From Gimesia maris (lineage in GTDB: Bacteria; Planctomycetota; Planctomycetia; Planctomycetales; Planctomycetaceae), in NCBI RefSeq assembly GCF_008298035.1, contig NZ_CP042910.1, positions 3,115,001 to 3,179,000 of the forward strand: 64,000 nucleotides of DNA, read 5' to 3'. Both the position numbers and the translations under genes were made by a program. Positions 28,034 through 37,712 of the stretch are shown here, piece by piece; positions within the stretch are counted from its first letter, which is position 1; every line of letters starts with the position of its first letter. A model generated the notes under the pieces. The model made no database searches and had not been told where the DNA came from. It worked only from the letters and a program-made list of their open reading frames with translations.

Positions 28034-29098
28034 TCAGCAGGATTCCGCCTGGGCAGCCAGTTCTGAGGGCTCATCTTTAGTCGCATCCATTTCGTGCCCT
28101 GAAATGATCACCTCAAATCCCAGATCGGCGATCATTTCATAGTCTGCTTCAGCTGCCTGTCCTTTGGTTGTCAGGTAATCACTGACAAACATGGAGTTGG
28201 CTGCATAGAGCCCCATGGCCTGCATCGAACGCAGATTGACTTCGCGGCCTCCGGCAATACGAATTTCTGTGGCAGGATGCGCCATCCGGAACAGACAGAG
28301 TGCTTTCAGACAATACCGGGGGTCGAGTTCATCGACGGCTTCGAGTGAGGTACCATCAATGGAATTCAGGAAGTTGACCGGGATAGAGCGGGTTTCCAGT
28401 TCGCGGAGTTCGAAAGTGGCGTCGACAATGTCTTCCGGGACTTCGCCCATACCCACAATCAGGCCACTGCAGAGTTCCATGCCGGCTTCCCGGGCTACTT
28501 TCAATGTCTGCAGGCGATCTTCATAGGTGTGCGTGGTACAGATTTTTTCGTAATATTCGCGGCTGGTATTCAAATTATGATTGATGCGATTCACACCGGC
28601 CTGCTGCAGACGTTTCGCCTGATCTTCATTCAAAAGACCCAGGCAGCAGCAGATTCGCAAATCAAACGAGGATTTGATTTTTTCCACGACAGAAGCGACA
28701 TGCTCCACTTCTTTATCTGTCGGTCCACGTCCACTGGCGACGATACAGTAGGTTCCCGCTTTCGCTTCATCAGCGGCTTTCGCACCTTCGAGCAGTTTTT
28801 CTTCATTGAGCATGCGGTATTTAGGAATATCAGCCTTGGAACCACGAGCCTGTGAACAGTAGCCACAATCTTCCGGGCAGAGACCACTTTTAGCGTTTTT
28901 CAGGTAGTAAAGTTGTACCTGTTTTCCAAAATGTTTCTGTCGGATGCGATAGGTGGCAGACAGCAGGTCCAGCAATTCATCATCACTTGAGTTTAGGATT
29001 TCCAAGCCTTCTTCACGGGTGATCTGGTAACCGGTTAAAACCTGATCTGCGAGTATTTGCCAGCGTGAAGGAGATGAAGTGACCTGATTGTTCATCAA
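28034..29098 (-). CDS. bioB: Biotin synthase
   Basis: This radical SAM enzyme inserts sulfur into dethiobiotin to make biotin. The 354-residue protein has the cluster motif CPEDCGYC with Cys74, Cys78 and Cys81, then the conserved runs RMVASGRGP-like CIVASGRGPTDKE, YEKICTTHTYEDRLQTL, CSGLIVGMGE and the late RIAGGREVNLRSMQAMGLYAANS. Length is normal. No other biotin gene is nearby. The 3' end is followed by the dispersed repeat copy A. Confidence 0.97.
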   Translation of the reverse strand: MMNNQVTSSPSRWQILADQVLTGYQITREEGLEILNSSDDELLDLLSATYRIRQKHFGKQVQLYYLKNAKSGLCPEDCGYCSQARGSKADIPKYRMLNEEKLLEGAKAADEAKAGTYCIVASGRGPTDKEVEHVASVVEKIKSSFDLRICCCLGLLNEDQAKRLQQAGVNRINHNLNTSREYYEKICTTHTYEDRLQTLKVAREAGMELCSGLIVGMGEVPEDIVDATFELRELETRSIPVNFLNSIDGTSLEAVDELDPRYCLKALCLFRMAHPATEIRIAGGREVNLRSMQAMGLYAANSMFVSDYLTTKGQAAEADYEMIADLGFEVIISGHEMDATKDEPSELAAQAESC

Positions 29099-29378
29099 AG
29101 ATATCTTTCAGTGCAGAAGGAGCGAGTTTTGCGAAGTAGGCCGGGCGTTCCGGCGAAAATTATGGAATTCGGAGCCTGTATCAGTCAGCACATCATGGAC
29201 CCTGAATGTCTTCTGAATCCACCGACGCATTGTTGTGGCAGGACAGGATTTCGGGCTGTGTAAGAGTGTGCAGTTGATGTCAGGGTCTTGTAGTGCTCTA
29301 TGATAGGCGAAATCAGGGAGAGTACAAGTAAGCTGGCTGTCATGGGGAGGGGCTGTTTTGAGGATTTTCTGAATCAGT
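29099..29378. other. Intergenic region upstream of bioB
   Basis: About 280 bp without a supported gene. A 105-codon open frame crosses it on the minus strand and runs into the next gene in a different frame; its sequence does not look protein-like. The region probably holds the bioB promoter. I see no riboswitch-like fold or BirA-type operator with confidence. Confidence 0.3.
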
Positions 29379-29948
29379 TTAATAGGATGTTCGAATCCAC
29401 TTCTGACTGACATCTCCCTGGTCATCCCTCAATGTGAACATTTTTTCTTCGATCGAGTGAATCTCACGTACAAACTCACTTCCCCAGAGTTGTTTGATGT
29501 AATCCAGCTTGTTTTCTGGACTCCCGCCGACAGCCCGTAATGTCAAAGTGGCGGCGTTTAATCGCCATTCGATATCGATTGTGACTTTTTTGCCCAGAAC
29601 CGAACGCCAGATCCCCTGTGGTTCAATTACCATTGTGGCTGTACCGTTTTCATTAATGGTCAGGATCTGCCTGCTGGTACTTTTGGTCTGTTCCCATTTT
29701 CCAACGAGACGTGCCAGGAGTTCTTCAGGGGTAAGTTCTGCGGATTTCTGATTGGATTCAGGCTGATGTTGGGTTTCAGCAGGTTTGATTTTGGAAGTCA
29801 CACGAGCTGGAATCTGATGCAGAACCCGTTTCTGATTGTGAGTCTGAGCTCTGCCTGACTGTCTACGATTTGAATTCGCGGAAGGATACAGGAAGGCAGC
29901 TGCAAGTCCAACCAGCGCCAATATCACGATTCCCGTTTTTTTCATCAA
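29379..29948 (-). CDS. Small exported or membrane-anchored protein, unknown function
   Basis: The 189-residue protein starts with MMKKTGIVILALVGLAAAFL, a signal or anchor helix, then about 65 polar residues rich in Gln and Ser, then a compact domain from LARLVGKWEQTKST to the end. That domain has a lipocalin-like pattern of short beta strands (ILTINENGTATMVIEP, VTIDIEWRLNAATLTLRAV). I do not recognise a named family. It precedes dnaE on the same strand... that is, lies 132 bp downstream of the dnaE stop, so it is probably transcribed separately or by read-through. Confidence 0.6.
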   Translation of the reverse strand: MMKKTGIVILALVGLAAAFLYPSANSNRRQSGRAQTHNQKRVLHQIPARVTSKIKPAETQHQPESNQKSAELTPEELLARLVGKWEQTKSTSRQILTINENGTATMVIEPQGIWRSVLGKKVTIDIEWRLNAATLTLRAVGGSPENKLDYIKQLWGSEFVREIHSIEEKMFTLRDDQGDVSQKWIRTSY

Positions 29949-30080
29949 TTAAGTCCCTGGAACAACAAAACGACCCGATTGCAGCGTAACTATATCTTAT
30001 TTTCGGCAGCAGGGAACACCAAGATTTCTTTAAAAATGGCAGAACAGGTACTTTAAATACAGTCTGTAGATGCAAAAGGG

Positions 30081-33000
30081 TTACCGGCCCAGACTTCCAT
30101 TGGTATTTTTTTTCTTGACCGGTGTATGGAAATGTATATGGCTTTGTCCGATGACGGCAGTTAACTGTGTTTCAAATTCATTACTGCAGGAAACGCGCAG
30201 ACTACCGGGAGGGTTGAGTACATACCGCAGCTGTGTGCCCGGCTTCTCCTGGTCTACCGAATCGACGACCAGAATGACTTCTGTCTGGCCGGGAAACTGC
30301 GTCAATACATCGTGAACATTGACCATATCCTGCCTGGTGTGTACTCCGCGCTTAAAATTGATAGCCAGACGATCGGTAAACTGCTTCCGGGCATCATTCA
30401 AGGTGAGCAGCTGATCGACAATAACATTGGGTTCCCTGCCCCGTTTGTCGATTTTCCCTTTGATAATGACCATTGCTTCCATCTTGACCTTCTCGCCCAT
30501 TGATGCGAACTGTTCGGGCCACATGATACAGCGAACCAGTCCGTGCGGATCTTCGAGGTCAAAGTTCACATAGCGGGTGTTCCCGTTCTTGCTTGGTTTT
30601 TTCGTGGCTGCCATTTTGATCGAAGAAACCATGCCTGCCAGAATGACTTCGACCCGGTCATCCATTTCTGCCAGTTCATTGGTCTGATTTTGAGCATATT
30701 TGGTAAGCGAGGTTCCCATCTCAGCCAGTGGGTGTGAAGTGAGATAAAAGCCGAAGACTTCTTTTTCGGCGCCCAGTTTTTGTGCGCGCGGCCAGTCTTC
30801 TGCTTCCGGCAATGATGCTTCTTCTTCTGCACCGGTTTCTTCGTCAACCGTTTCGTCGCCAAACAGACTCTTCTGACCGCGTGCCCGGTCGCGATGAATA
30901 TTCAAGGCGGATTGCACTGCACGCTCAACTGTGAGCATTAACTGCGCCTGGTTCCCGCCGAGGCTGTTGAGGGCCCCTGCCTTGATCAGGGTTTCAAGCG
31001 TGCTCTTGTTGAGGGTTTTAGGATCGACGCGTTCACACAGGTTGTACAGGCTGGTAAAAGGGCCATTCTCTTCACGCTCTTTAACGACAGCTTCAAGTAC
31101 CTGTTCGCCAACCCCTTTAATCGCCCCCATGCCAAAGCGGATCTTTTCACCATCTACGCTGAATTCTACTTCGGAGCGATTGATGTCTGGCGGGAGTACT
31201 TCGATTTTCATACGGCGACAGTCATCAACGTGTTCGGTGATTCGCTCATGACTTTCCATGCCGCAGGAGAGTAAAGCCGCCATGAATTCTTTGGGGTAAT
31301 GCGCTTTCAGATATGCGGTCGCGTAGGCGACTCCACCGTAGGCGGTCGAGTGTGATTTATTGAACCCGTAACCAGCGAACTTTTCGATCATTTCGAACAG
31401 GTCCGTTGCCAGTTTGACATCCACGCCACTTTTTTTGGCGCCTTCGAGATATTGATCCCTGAAGTCGGCAATGATTTTCAGCTTTTTCTTACTGATCGCT
31501 TTAATACAGCGGTACGCTGCAGAAAGTTCGATGCCTCCGACGCGGTTCAGAATCCGCATGACCTGTTCCTGGTAGACCATCACGCCGTAGGTCTCATCCA
31601 GAATTTCATCGACAATGGGATGAACTTTGGGAATCGGGATCCGGTTGTTTTTTACATCCACGTACTGCATCACCATCCCCCCTTCCAGAGGGCCCGGTCG
31701 GTACAGAGCGGAAGTTGCGATAATATCTTCGAACTTGTCCGGCTTCATTTTGGTCAGCAGATCACGCATCCCGCCACTTTCCAGCTGAAAGATCCCTTTG
31801 GTTTCTCCTCGCTGGAGCAGTTCAAAGGTTTCCTGATCATCCAGGGGGAGCTTATGCGGATTGATATCGATGCCCCGATGTTTTTTGACGTTTTGAACGG
31901 CTTTGTCCAGAATTGTCAGATTGCGCAGTCCCAGGAAGTCCATCTTGAGCAGTCCCACCGATTCGACGGTGGGACCATCCCATTGTGTAATGATGTCGGT
32001 CTTACCGGTAATGGACTGCAGCGGAACAACTTCAGAGAGCGGCAGGTCAGCCACCACGACGCCTGCCGCGTGTGTGCCTGCACTGCGGCATAGTCCTTCC
32101 AGCTGCATGGCCAGATCGAGCAGTCGTTTGATCTCCGAATCCTGATCGTAGGCAGATTGCAGATCGGGGCTTTCTTTTAACGCGTCTTTCAGTTTGATCC
32201 CCAATGATTCCGGGATCATCTTGGCAATTTCATTGACTCGCGCCAGGGGAACGCCGAGCGCACGTCCTACGTCACGAATCGCCGCTTTGGCTTTCAATGT
32301 TCCAAAGGTGCCGATCTGTGCCACGCTTTTTTCACCATACTTCTGCTTGGTGTAATCGATCACCAGCTGGCGTCGATCACGACAGAAGTCGATATCGATA
32401 TCGGGCGGTTCGGTACGGCTGGGATCCAGAAATCGCTCAAACAGCAGGTCATACTTGAGCGGGCAGACCTGGGACATTCCGAGCAGAAATGCGACGATGG
32501 CACCACACGCTGATCCACGAGCCGTACAGGGGATCCCTTCGTTTTCGGCAAACTGCACGAAATCCCAGACGATCAGGAAGTAACTGGAATAACCCATTTG
32601 TTCAATCACGCCGAGCTCCAGATCGAGTCGATCCCAGTGCGCCTGCGTCAATTCGTCGCCGTATTTTATGGGCAGACGTTCTTCGCAAAGTTTTCGCAGG
32701 TATTGCGTGTCGGTCAAATTATCTGGTGGCTGGAATACCGGGTAGAACTTTTTATCCGACATCTGGATGTCGACGCGTTCTGCAAGTTCCTGGGTTCTGG
32801 CGACCGCATCTTCAAGTCCGGGGAATGCATTATACATCTCATCCTGGGTACGTACAAAGAACTGGTCACCGGTCATTTTCATGCGTTTTTCATCGCTGAC
32901 GACGGCGCGTGTACTCACGCAGAGCAAGACATCCTGCGCTTCGGCATCTTTTTGATCGACATAGTGTGCATCATTGGTCGCGACGAGAGGCAATCCCATG

Positions 33001-33596
33001 CGGTTGGCCAGATCCACGGTTCCTTCCAGGCACTGCCGCTGTATTTCCAGACCTGCATTCTGGATTTCCATATAGACTCGGTCGCCAAACACTTTTTCAT
33101 ACCAGGCGCATAATTTTTCTGCTTCTTCCCAGTCTTCACCCAGAATGTGGTGTGACAGTTCACCGGCGGCGCAGCCTGTCAGCAGAATCAGGCCTTCACT
33201 GTGTGCCTCCAGGATTTCCTTGTCGATACGGGGTTTGTAATAGAAACCTTCCAGGTAGGATGCCGAAGAGAGCTTGATCAGGTTTTCGAACCCCTGCCGG
33301 TTCTGTGCCAGCAGTGTCAGGTGAAAACTGGCTTCTTTCATTCGCGAAGCCCCTTTTTCAAAACGGCTCCGGGGGGCGATATAGGCTTCCAGCCCCAGGA
33401 TGGGATTCACGTCCTGACTGCGGCAATGCTGATAGAAGTCCATCGCACCGTACAGGTTGCCGTGGTCAGTAATCGCGAGCGAATTCATGCCCGCTTCTTT
33501 GACTTTACTTACCATTTCGGGGATGCGACTGGCACCATCCAGCATACTGAAGTGAGTGTGACAATGCAGGTGAGCAAAAGGTCTGGGGTCGCTCAT
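30081..33596 (-). CDS. dnaE: DNA polymerase III subunit alpha
   Basis: This is the replicative polymerase subunit. The 1171-residue protein starts with a PHP domain (HCHTHFSMLD at 11-20; ITDHGNLYG at 42-50), followed by the palm with the catalytic acids in PPDIDIDFCRDR (397-408), fingers and HhH motif (YGFNKSHSTAYGGVAYATAYLKAHYP), and a C-terminal OB fold around VEVILAGMVSSIKMAATK. This is the standard DnaE1 layout, with length close to E. coli's 1160. It is monocistronic, with about 300 bp of gene-free DNA upstream. Confidence 0.97.
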   Translation of the reverse strand: MSDPRPFAHLHCHTHFSMLDGASRIPEMVSKVKEAGMNSLAITDHGNLYGAMDFYQHCRSQDVNPILGLEAYIAPRSRFEKGASRMKEASFHLTLLAQNRQGFENLIKLSSASYLEGFYYKPRIDKEILEAHSEGLILLTGCAAGELSHHILGEDWEEAEKLCAWYEKVFGDRVYMEIQNAGLEIQRQCLEGTVDLANRMGLPLVATNDAHYVDQKDAEAQDVLLCVSTRAVVSDEKRMKMTGDQFFVRTQDEMYNAFPGLEDAVARTQELAERVDIQMSDKKFYPVFQPPDNLTDTQYLRKLCEERLPIKYGDELTQAHWDRLDLELGVIEQMGYSSYFLIVWDFVQFAENEGIPCTARGSACGAIVAFLLGMSQVCPLKYDLLFERFLDPSRTEPPDIDIDFCRDRRQLVIDYTKQKYGEKSVAQIGTFGTLKAKAAIRDVGRALGVPLARVNEIAKMIPESLGIKLKDALKESPDLQSAYDQDSEIKRLLDLAMQLEGLCRSAGTHAAGVVVADLPLSEVVPLQSITGKTDIITQWDGPTVESVGLLKMDFLGLRNLTILDKAVQNVKKHRGIDINPHKLPLDDQETFELLQRGETKGIFQLESGGMRDLLTKMKPDKFEDIIATSALYRPGPLEGGMVMQYVDVKNNRIPIPKVHPIVDEILDETYGVMVYQEQVMRILNRVGGIELSAAYRCIKAISKKKLKIIADFRDQYLEGAKKSGVDVKLATDLFEMIEKFAGYGFNKSHSTAYGGVAYATAYLKAHYPKEFMAALLSCGMESHERITEHVDDCRRMKIEVLPPDINRSEVEFSVDGEKIRFGMGAIKGVGEQVLEAVVKEREENGPFTSLYNLCERVDPKTLNKSTLETLIKAGALNSLGGNQAQLMLTVERAVQSALNIHRDRARGQKSLFGDETVDEETGAEEEASLPEAEDWPRAQKLGAEKEVFGFYLTSHPLAEMGTSLTKYAQNQTNELAEMDDRVEVILAGMVSSIKMAATKKPSKNGNTRYVNFDLEDPHGLVRCIMWPEQFASMGEKVKMEAMVIIKGKIDKRGREPNVIVDQLLTLNDARKQFTDRLAINFKRGVHTRQDMVNVHDVLTQFPGQTEVILVVDSVDQEKPGTQLRYVLNPPGSLRVSCSNEFETQLTAVIGQSHIHFHTPVKKKNTNGSLGR

Positions 33597-33897
33597 ATTA
33601 TTCCGTGCTCCCGTCTTTTATAAATGCCATCCAGGCAAAATACAGCTCTGGCTGTGAGAGATTTGTGATTTCCGGAAGCTGGAGAGGACTCTGCTACAGC
33701 ATTCCATTCCCTGAGTGTATGGGGATTATCTGGTTTGTCAATCTACCAAAAGATACTTCACTTCTGGTTTTTGATATGTACTTTGATTGATGAAAGTACG
33801 CTTGAATTTCACACTGTCGCTGCAAAGTATTACAGAAGAAAGAGGTGAGTTACTACATCGTTCTTTTAAAGCCCGAAGCAGCTTTACTTAGATTTTT
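33597..33897. other. Intergenic region upstream of dnaE
   Basis: 301 bp without a credible gene. Both flanking genes are on the minus strand. I see no clear terminator or repeat; the dnaE promoter is presumably here. Confidence 0.3.
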
Positions 33898-34188
33898 TCA
33901 ACCGATCCAGAGGTTGATATACCAGTTCACTCCATCAGACAGGGGAGGAATCAGGTCACACGCCAACAGGAGCGGCGTGTAGAACGCAGCGAAGAATGGC
34001 GAACTCATTGAGTTAAATGAAGCGTACCACTGCCAGAATAAAGGGCCGATGGATAACACATACAAAAGGAGAAAGACAGTGACTTGGATCGTGGAAGTGA
34101 TAATGTATCGCCGCCATGACCACGGTTTCTGAACAGATTGCCGTTGATGGTCTGATTGATCAGGTGACTGCGTTGGTGAACTTTCCAT
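33898..34188 (-). CDS. Small two-helix membrane protein, unknown function
   Basis: The 96-residue protein has a polar N-terminus rich in Ser, Gln and Pro (ending KPWSWRRYI), then a hydrophobic helix (about 32-52, VTVFLLLYVLSIGPLF) and a second (about 63-82, FFAAFYTPLLLACDLI). The ATG follows no strong ribosome-binding site. Both ends are neatly separated from neighbours and the amino-acid pattern is clearly that of a membrane protein, so I think it is real. No family recognised. Confidence 0.6.
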   Translation of the reverse strand: MESSPTQSPDQSDHQRQSVQKPWSWRRYIITSTIQVTVFLLLYVLSIGPLFWQWYASFNSMSSPFFAAFYTPLLLACDLIPPLSDGVNWYINLWIG

Positions 34189-34291
34189 GGATACTATTCT
34201 AACTTTCAGCTATGGGGCAGGTCAATTGCCAGATTCCAGCACTCAGCTGCATTCTCATGGATTTTACGCAGAATTCATAAGCGGAATTGAA

Positions 34292-35296
34292 TTATGGTAA
34301 TTTATGATGAGTGCGAAACCATTCGATGGTAGCACTCATGGACTGCTGAAAAGTTTTTTGTGGCTGATAATTCAGTTCCTGTTGCGCTTTTTGCGAACTG
34401 AAATCCAGGTTCAGTCCCAGAAACTTGATGCGTGCCTGCGACAGGATCGGGGCCTGTTTTTTGCCCAGAAATCTCCAGAGACCTTCCATTACGCGGGCCA
34501 GATTTCTGGCGACTGGCAGAGGGACTACTTTCTTAGGTGGAGGATATTCAGCCAGTTCCGCGATGGTGGAAATAAATTCGCGCTTACTGACCAGTGAGAC
34601 ATCTGTGATATTGTATGTCTGGCTCAATGCGTCTTCGTTGAACAGAGCCAGGAATATGGCATCGACCAGATGTTCGACATAGGTATTATTCATCAGCTTT
34701 TCGGGGCTGCCCAGGTACGCGAATCGACCGGATTTTAATCTCTCCAGGATACGGGGCAGAACCGTCCGGTCACGGGGACCATAAATGAATCCCGGACGCA
34801 GAACGGTATAAGGGATGGAATGCTTCCGGAGCAGTTGTTCGGATTCAATTTTGCTCAGTGTATATCCATCGATGCCGGCAGCGTGGGGCGGCTCTGTTTC
34901 GTCAGTGCCATAATGATCGCGGGCTTCGTAGACTCCCAGCGAACTGATGTGAATCAAATGTCTGATCAGGCATTGTTCTTCGAGTGCGGTCAGCAGATTT
35001 TCTAAACCTCTGACGTTGGTATTTCGATATTCGTCGACACTTCCCCAGTCACCTACTTTGGCTGCCGTGTGGACGACGATCGTGACACCTGTCAGGGCAT
35101 CACGCAGTGAGTTTTTATCGGTTAAATCACCCTCAATCAGCTCGGCGTCGAATTCTTTCAGGTACTCTGCCTGATCGAGAGAGCGAACCAGTGCGACTGT
35201 TGGTATCCCCGCCTGTCGTGCGCGTTGAATGACATGGCTGCCAACCAGACCTGTTCCCCCTGTCACAAGCAGTTTTTGTTCCGATTGAACGGTCAT
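34292..35296 (-). CDS. NAD-dependent epimerase/dehydratase (extended SDR)
   Basis: The 334-residue protein is an extended short-chain dehydrogenase with the NAD motif TGGTGLVGSHV at about 12-22, acidic DLTD after the second strand, the Ser of HISSLGVYE, and the catalytic pair in YTLSK (GYTLSKIES). The late part matches the 3-beta-HSD/dihydroflavonol-reductase-like branch (VLRPGFIYGPRD, NNTYVEHLVDAIFLAL). It probably acts on a nucleotide sugar or sterol-like alcohol; the substrate cannot be named. It starts 46 bp after tsaE, likely in one transcript. Confidence 0.88.
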   Translation of the reverse strand: MTVQSEQKLLVTGGTGLVGSHVIQRARQAGIPTVALVRSLDQAEYLKEFDAELIEGDLTDKNSLRDALTGVTIVVHTAAKVGDWGSVDEYRNTNVRGLENLLTALEEQCLIRHLIHISSLGVYEARDHYGTDETEPPHAAGIDGYTLSKIESEQLLRKHSIPYTVLRPGFIYGPRDRTVLPRILERLKSGRFAYLGSPEKLMNNTYVEHLVDAIFLALFNEDALSQTYNITDVSLVSKREFISTIAELAEYPPPKKVVPLPVARNLARVMEGLWRFLGKKQAPILSQARIKFLGLNLDFSSQKAQQELNYQPQKTFQQSMSATIEWFRTHHKLP

Positions 35297-35342
35297 GTTT
35301 TTTTTCCTGATTCAGATTGGGTGTCGTCGCGAATTGAACAAT

Positions 35343-35864
35343 TCAGAATGATTCCGTTTGCAGCCGGGCGATGATCTGTCTGGAACGTGGCCCCTGCCCC
35401 TGGAACCGAAATGTGCGAGCCGTTTGCGAGGAGTGCTCGATATTGATTTGCAGGAGATCGCCTGGAAGGACGTCTCTGACTTTGTCGGCCCATTCGATCA
35501 GACAGACACCGTTAGAGTACAGCAGGTCATCGGCTCCCAGTTCAAGAAACTCATCGGTATCCCGCAGGCGATAGGTGTCGAAGTGATACAGGGGAAGCCG
35601 TCCCTGGTATTCCTGGATCAGGACAAAGGTCGGGCTGGTTACTTCAGCCGGATCGACGTCGAGTGCTGTGGCAATCGCCTGAACCAGGCGGGTTTTGCCT
35701 GCTCCCAGGTTACCATTTAACGCGATGACCGTTCCCGGGGTCAGATATTCGGCCAGCTTTTTCCCCAGGCGCTGTGTATCGAGTTCACTGGTTGACTCAA
35801 AGGTCCATTCAATTTCAGATTGCAACGAAAATTCTCTCGATAAAGTTTGATTTTGAATACTCAA
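35343..35864 (-). CDS. tsaE: tRNA threonylcarbamoyladenosine biosynthesis ATPase TsaE
   Basis: The 173-residue protein has the P-loop GNLGAGKT at 50-57, SPTFVLIQEY, the HFDTYRL motif and LIEWADKV, the full TsaE signature. With TsaB, TsaC and TsaD it makes the t6A modification at position 37 of ANN-decoding tRNAs. rimI, a common genomic partner of tsaB/tsaE, is 9 kb away at 44537-45088. The C-terminal ~25 residues are an unconserved tail. Confidence 0.95.
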   Translation of the reverse strand: MSIQNQTLSREFSLQSEIEWTFESTSELDTQRLGKKLAEYLTPGTVIALNGNLGAGKTRLVQAIATALDVDPAEVTSPTFVLIQEYQGRLPLYHFDTYRLRDTDEFLELGADDLLYSNGVCLIEWADKVRDVLPGDLLQINIEHSSQTARTFRFQGQGPRSRQIIARLQTESF

Positions 35865-36041
35865 TGATTCTGATGGTATAGCTGGTTTTCGTAAATATCA
35901 CAATACAAACTGTTTAATGCGGAATCAGGAAATAAGAATACAGCGGACTGTCCGGCTCGGGCGATTCGCATTCTGGTCACCTGCCCGATAGAATACCTGC
36001 TGACTTCTGAATCGAATTCCTGCCTTGAAGCTTTCCTGAAA

Positions 36042-37238
36042 ATGTCTCACGCCTATCGTAGTCTGATTTGTCTCACGCTCACTCATATCATTGTTGATGC
36101 TTCAGCAATTGTAGTTGGTCCCTTGTGGGGAGAAATCGAACGTGTTCATTCTTTAACGGAAAATGGTCTGTTCCTCGTACTGACCATCCATGCGCTGGCA
36201 TCGTCACTGGCACAGCCCGTGTTCGGATACATCCGTGACCGATACCCGATCAAATCCATCTTGTGGCTCGGGCCACTTCTGGGGGCAGTGATGATGCCGC
36301 TGGTCGGACCGGCAAACAGTGTCTTTTTTCTGTGTGTGGCTTTACTGCTGGGGGGTATCGGCATCGGTTCTTTTCATCCGGAAGCGGCAGTGGTCGCAGG
36401 TTCCCTGATTCCGGAACGACGTACGCGAAGCCTGTCGCTCTTCATGTTTGGTGGCGCGATGGGGCTGGCGGTCGGGCCGATTATCTGCGGTGCGATCGTT
36501 TCCACGTGGGGCCTGTCGAGCGTCTGGATACTGGCGCCGTTGTATGCCGGACTGATTCTTCTGCTTTACAGGATTGGAAAACCACCGGCGGCTTTGTTTG
36601 AGCGGGATCGAAAACAAAAATCGCAGTCTCTGTCACAAATGCTGGAGGGACGCGTACTGTTAGCGAGCTTTCTGTTTATGGTCTGCTCACTCAGGCTGGT
36701 TCCCAATATGGCGATGGATAAACTGATTTCTTTCATTCTGAAAGATCAGGACATTTCTGCATTTCAGATCGGTTTGATCCAGTCTGTCTTTTTGTTTTCG
36801 GCCAGTGCCGGGATGTTGTTGATGGCATTTCGCTTCAAATCCGGTCATGAAAAGCTATTCATGATTGTCTGTCCTCTGCTGGGCATTCCCCTCATGCTAG
36901 TACTGGGCTGGGAAGGATGTCCGATCTGGTTGATGACGCTGTTGCTGATTCCCAGTGGTCTGATCTTGTGGGGCACGAGTCCCGCGATGGTCTCTTATTC
37001 GCATCAGCTGTTCCCCAAAGGGGGAGGTGTCGCGTCTGCGATCACGATGGGGATGGCCTGGGGCGGAGGTGGCATGATTCAGGCAAAGATCACCAGTCAC
37101 TTTGTCGCGCTGGGGATTCCTCAGCGGGCATTCCATGCGATTATTCCCTGTCTGATACTGGCAGCGGTGGGGGCGATGCTGTTGCCGGCGTTGCCCTCTG
37201 TTGCAGAATCAAAAAAGGAAGTTGTCGAAACCGTGTGA
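36042..37238 (+). CDS. MFS transporter, fosmidomycin-resistance (Fsr)-like
   Basis: The 398-residue protein has about 12 membrane helices. The loop between helices 2 and 3 (GYIRDRYPIKSI) and the motif GIGIGSFHPEAA match the Fsr branch of the major facilitator superfamily, whose E. coli member exports fosmidomycin. A cytosolic basic loop (ERDRKQKSQS) separates the two halves. It is monocistronic and divergent from tsaE. Whether it exports a drug or a metabolite is unknown. Confidence 0.88.
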   Translation: MSHAYRSLICLTLTHIIVDASAIVVGPLWGEIERVHSLTENGLFLVLTIHALASSLAQPVFGYIRDRYPIKSILWLGPLLGAVMMPLVGPANSVFFLCVALLLGGIGIGSFHPEAAVVAGSLIPERRTRSLSLFMFGGAMGLAVGPIICGAIVSTWGLSSVWILAPLYAGLILLLYRIGKPPAALFERDRKQKSQSLSQMLEGRVLLASFLFMVCSLRLVPNMAMDKLISFILKDQDISAFQIGLIQSVFLFSASAGMLLMAFRFKSGHEKLFMIVCPLLGIPLMLVLGWEGCPIWLMTLLLIPSGLILWGTSPAMVSYSHQLFPKGGGVASAITMGMAWGGGGMIQAKITSHFVALGIPQRAFHAIIPCLILAAVGAMLLPALPSVAESKKEVVETV

Positions 37239-37712
37239 GGGAGGCCTGGTGCACGGCCTGAACCGTAGACGTTTTGCCGTTTTTAGATTTTTTAAAAAAA
37301 ATTGTGAGCAGAATCAGTAGATTCGGGTTCTACCAGGGTCAATTGCACAAGATATGGTATGAGAAGGTCAACAGGTCAGAATATTCGCTCAAAATGATCG
37401 ATTCGCTGGACAGCATGATGGGACGCCACTAAGATCCGCTCACTCAAGTGATTTGAAAGTTGAAAACACAAATCATTTGAAGTTACTGTAAATGATCAGT
37501 AGCAGACGGACCGAAGGAACGGACCGCGAAAAGAGAATGGATTCTATTTCTAAACGTTCGACCAGGGGGGATTTTCATCCGCTCGAACGCACTTCGAATG
37601 CGAATCTCTACGCAAGTCGCTTCCTTCCATCCGCTGAATCTGGGGAATTCCCGTTATACCCCAATTGTTTTTTGACCGCACAGGAAGTGCACTGAAGTGA
37701 AGGATGGATTCG
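37239..37712. other. Intergenic region upstream of the amidotransferase-like gene
   Basis: 474 bp without a supported gene. A 67-codon open frame at 37492-37695 does not look like a conserved protein. Its internal ATGGATTCTATTTCTAAA at 37537 resembles the ATGGATTCGATGTCTAAA at the start of the next gene (37704), which may be a local duplication. An AT-only stretch at 37287-37302 lacks a GC stem, so I do not call it a terminator. Confidence 0.35.

Noticed and set aside
37287..37302. AT-only inverted repeat after the MFS gene as terminator
   Set aside because: It lacks a GC-rich stem; at best a weak termination signal.
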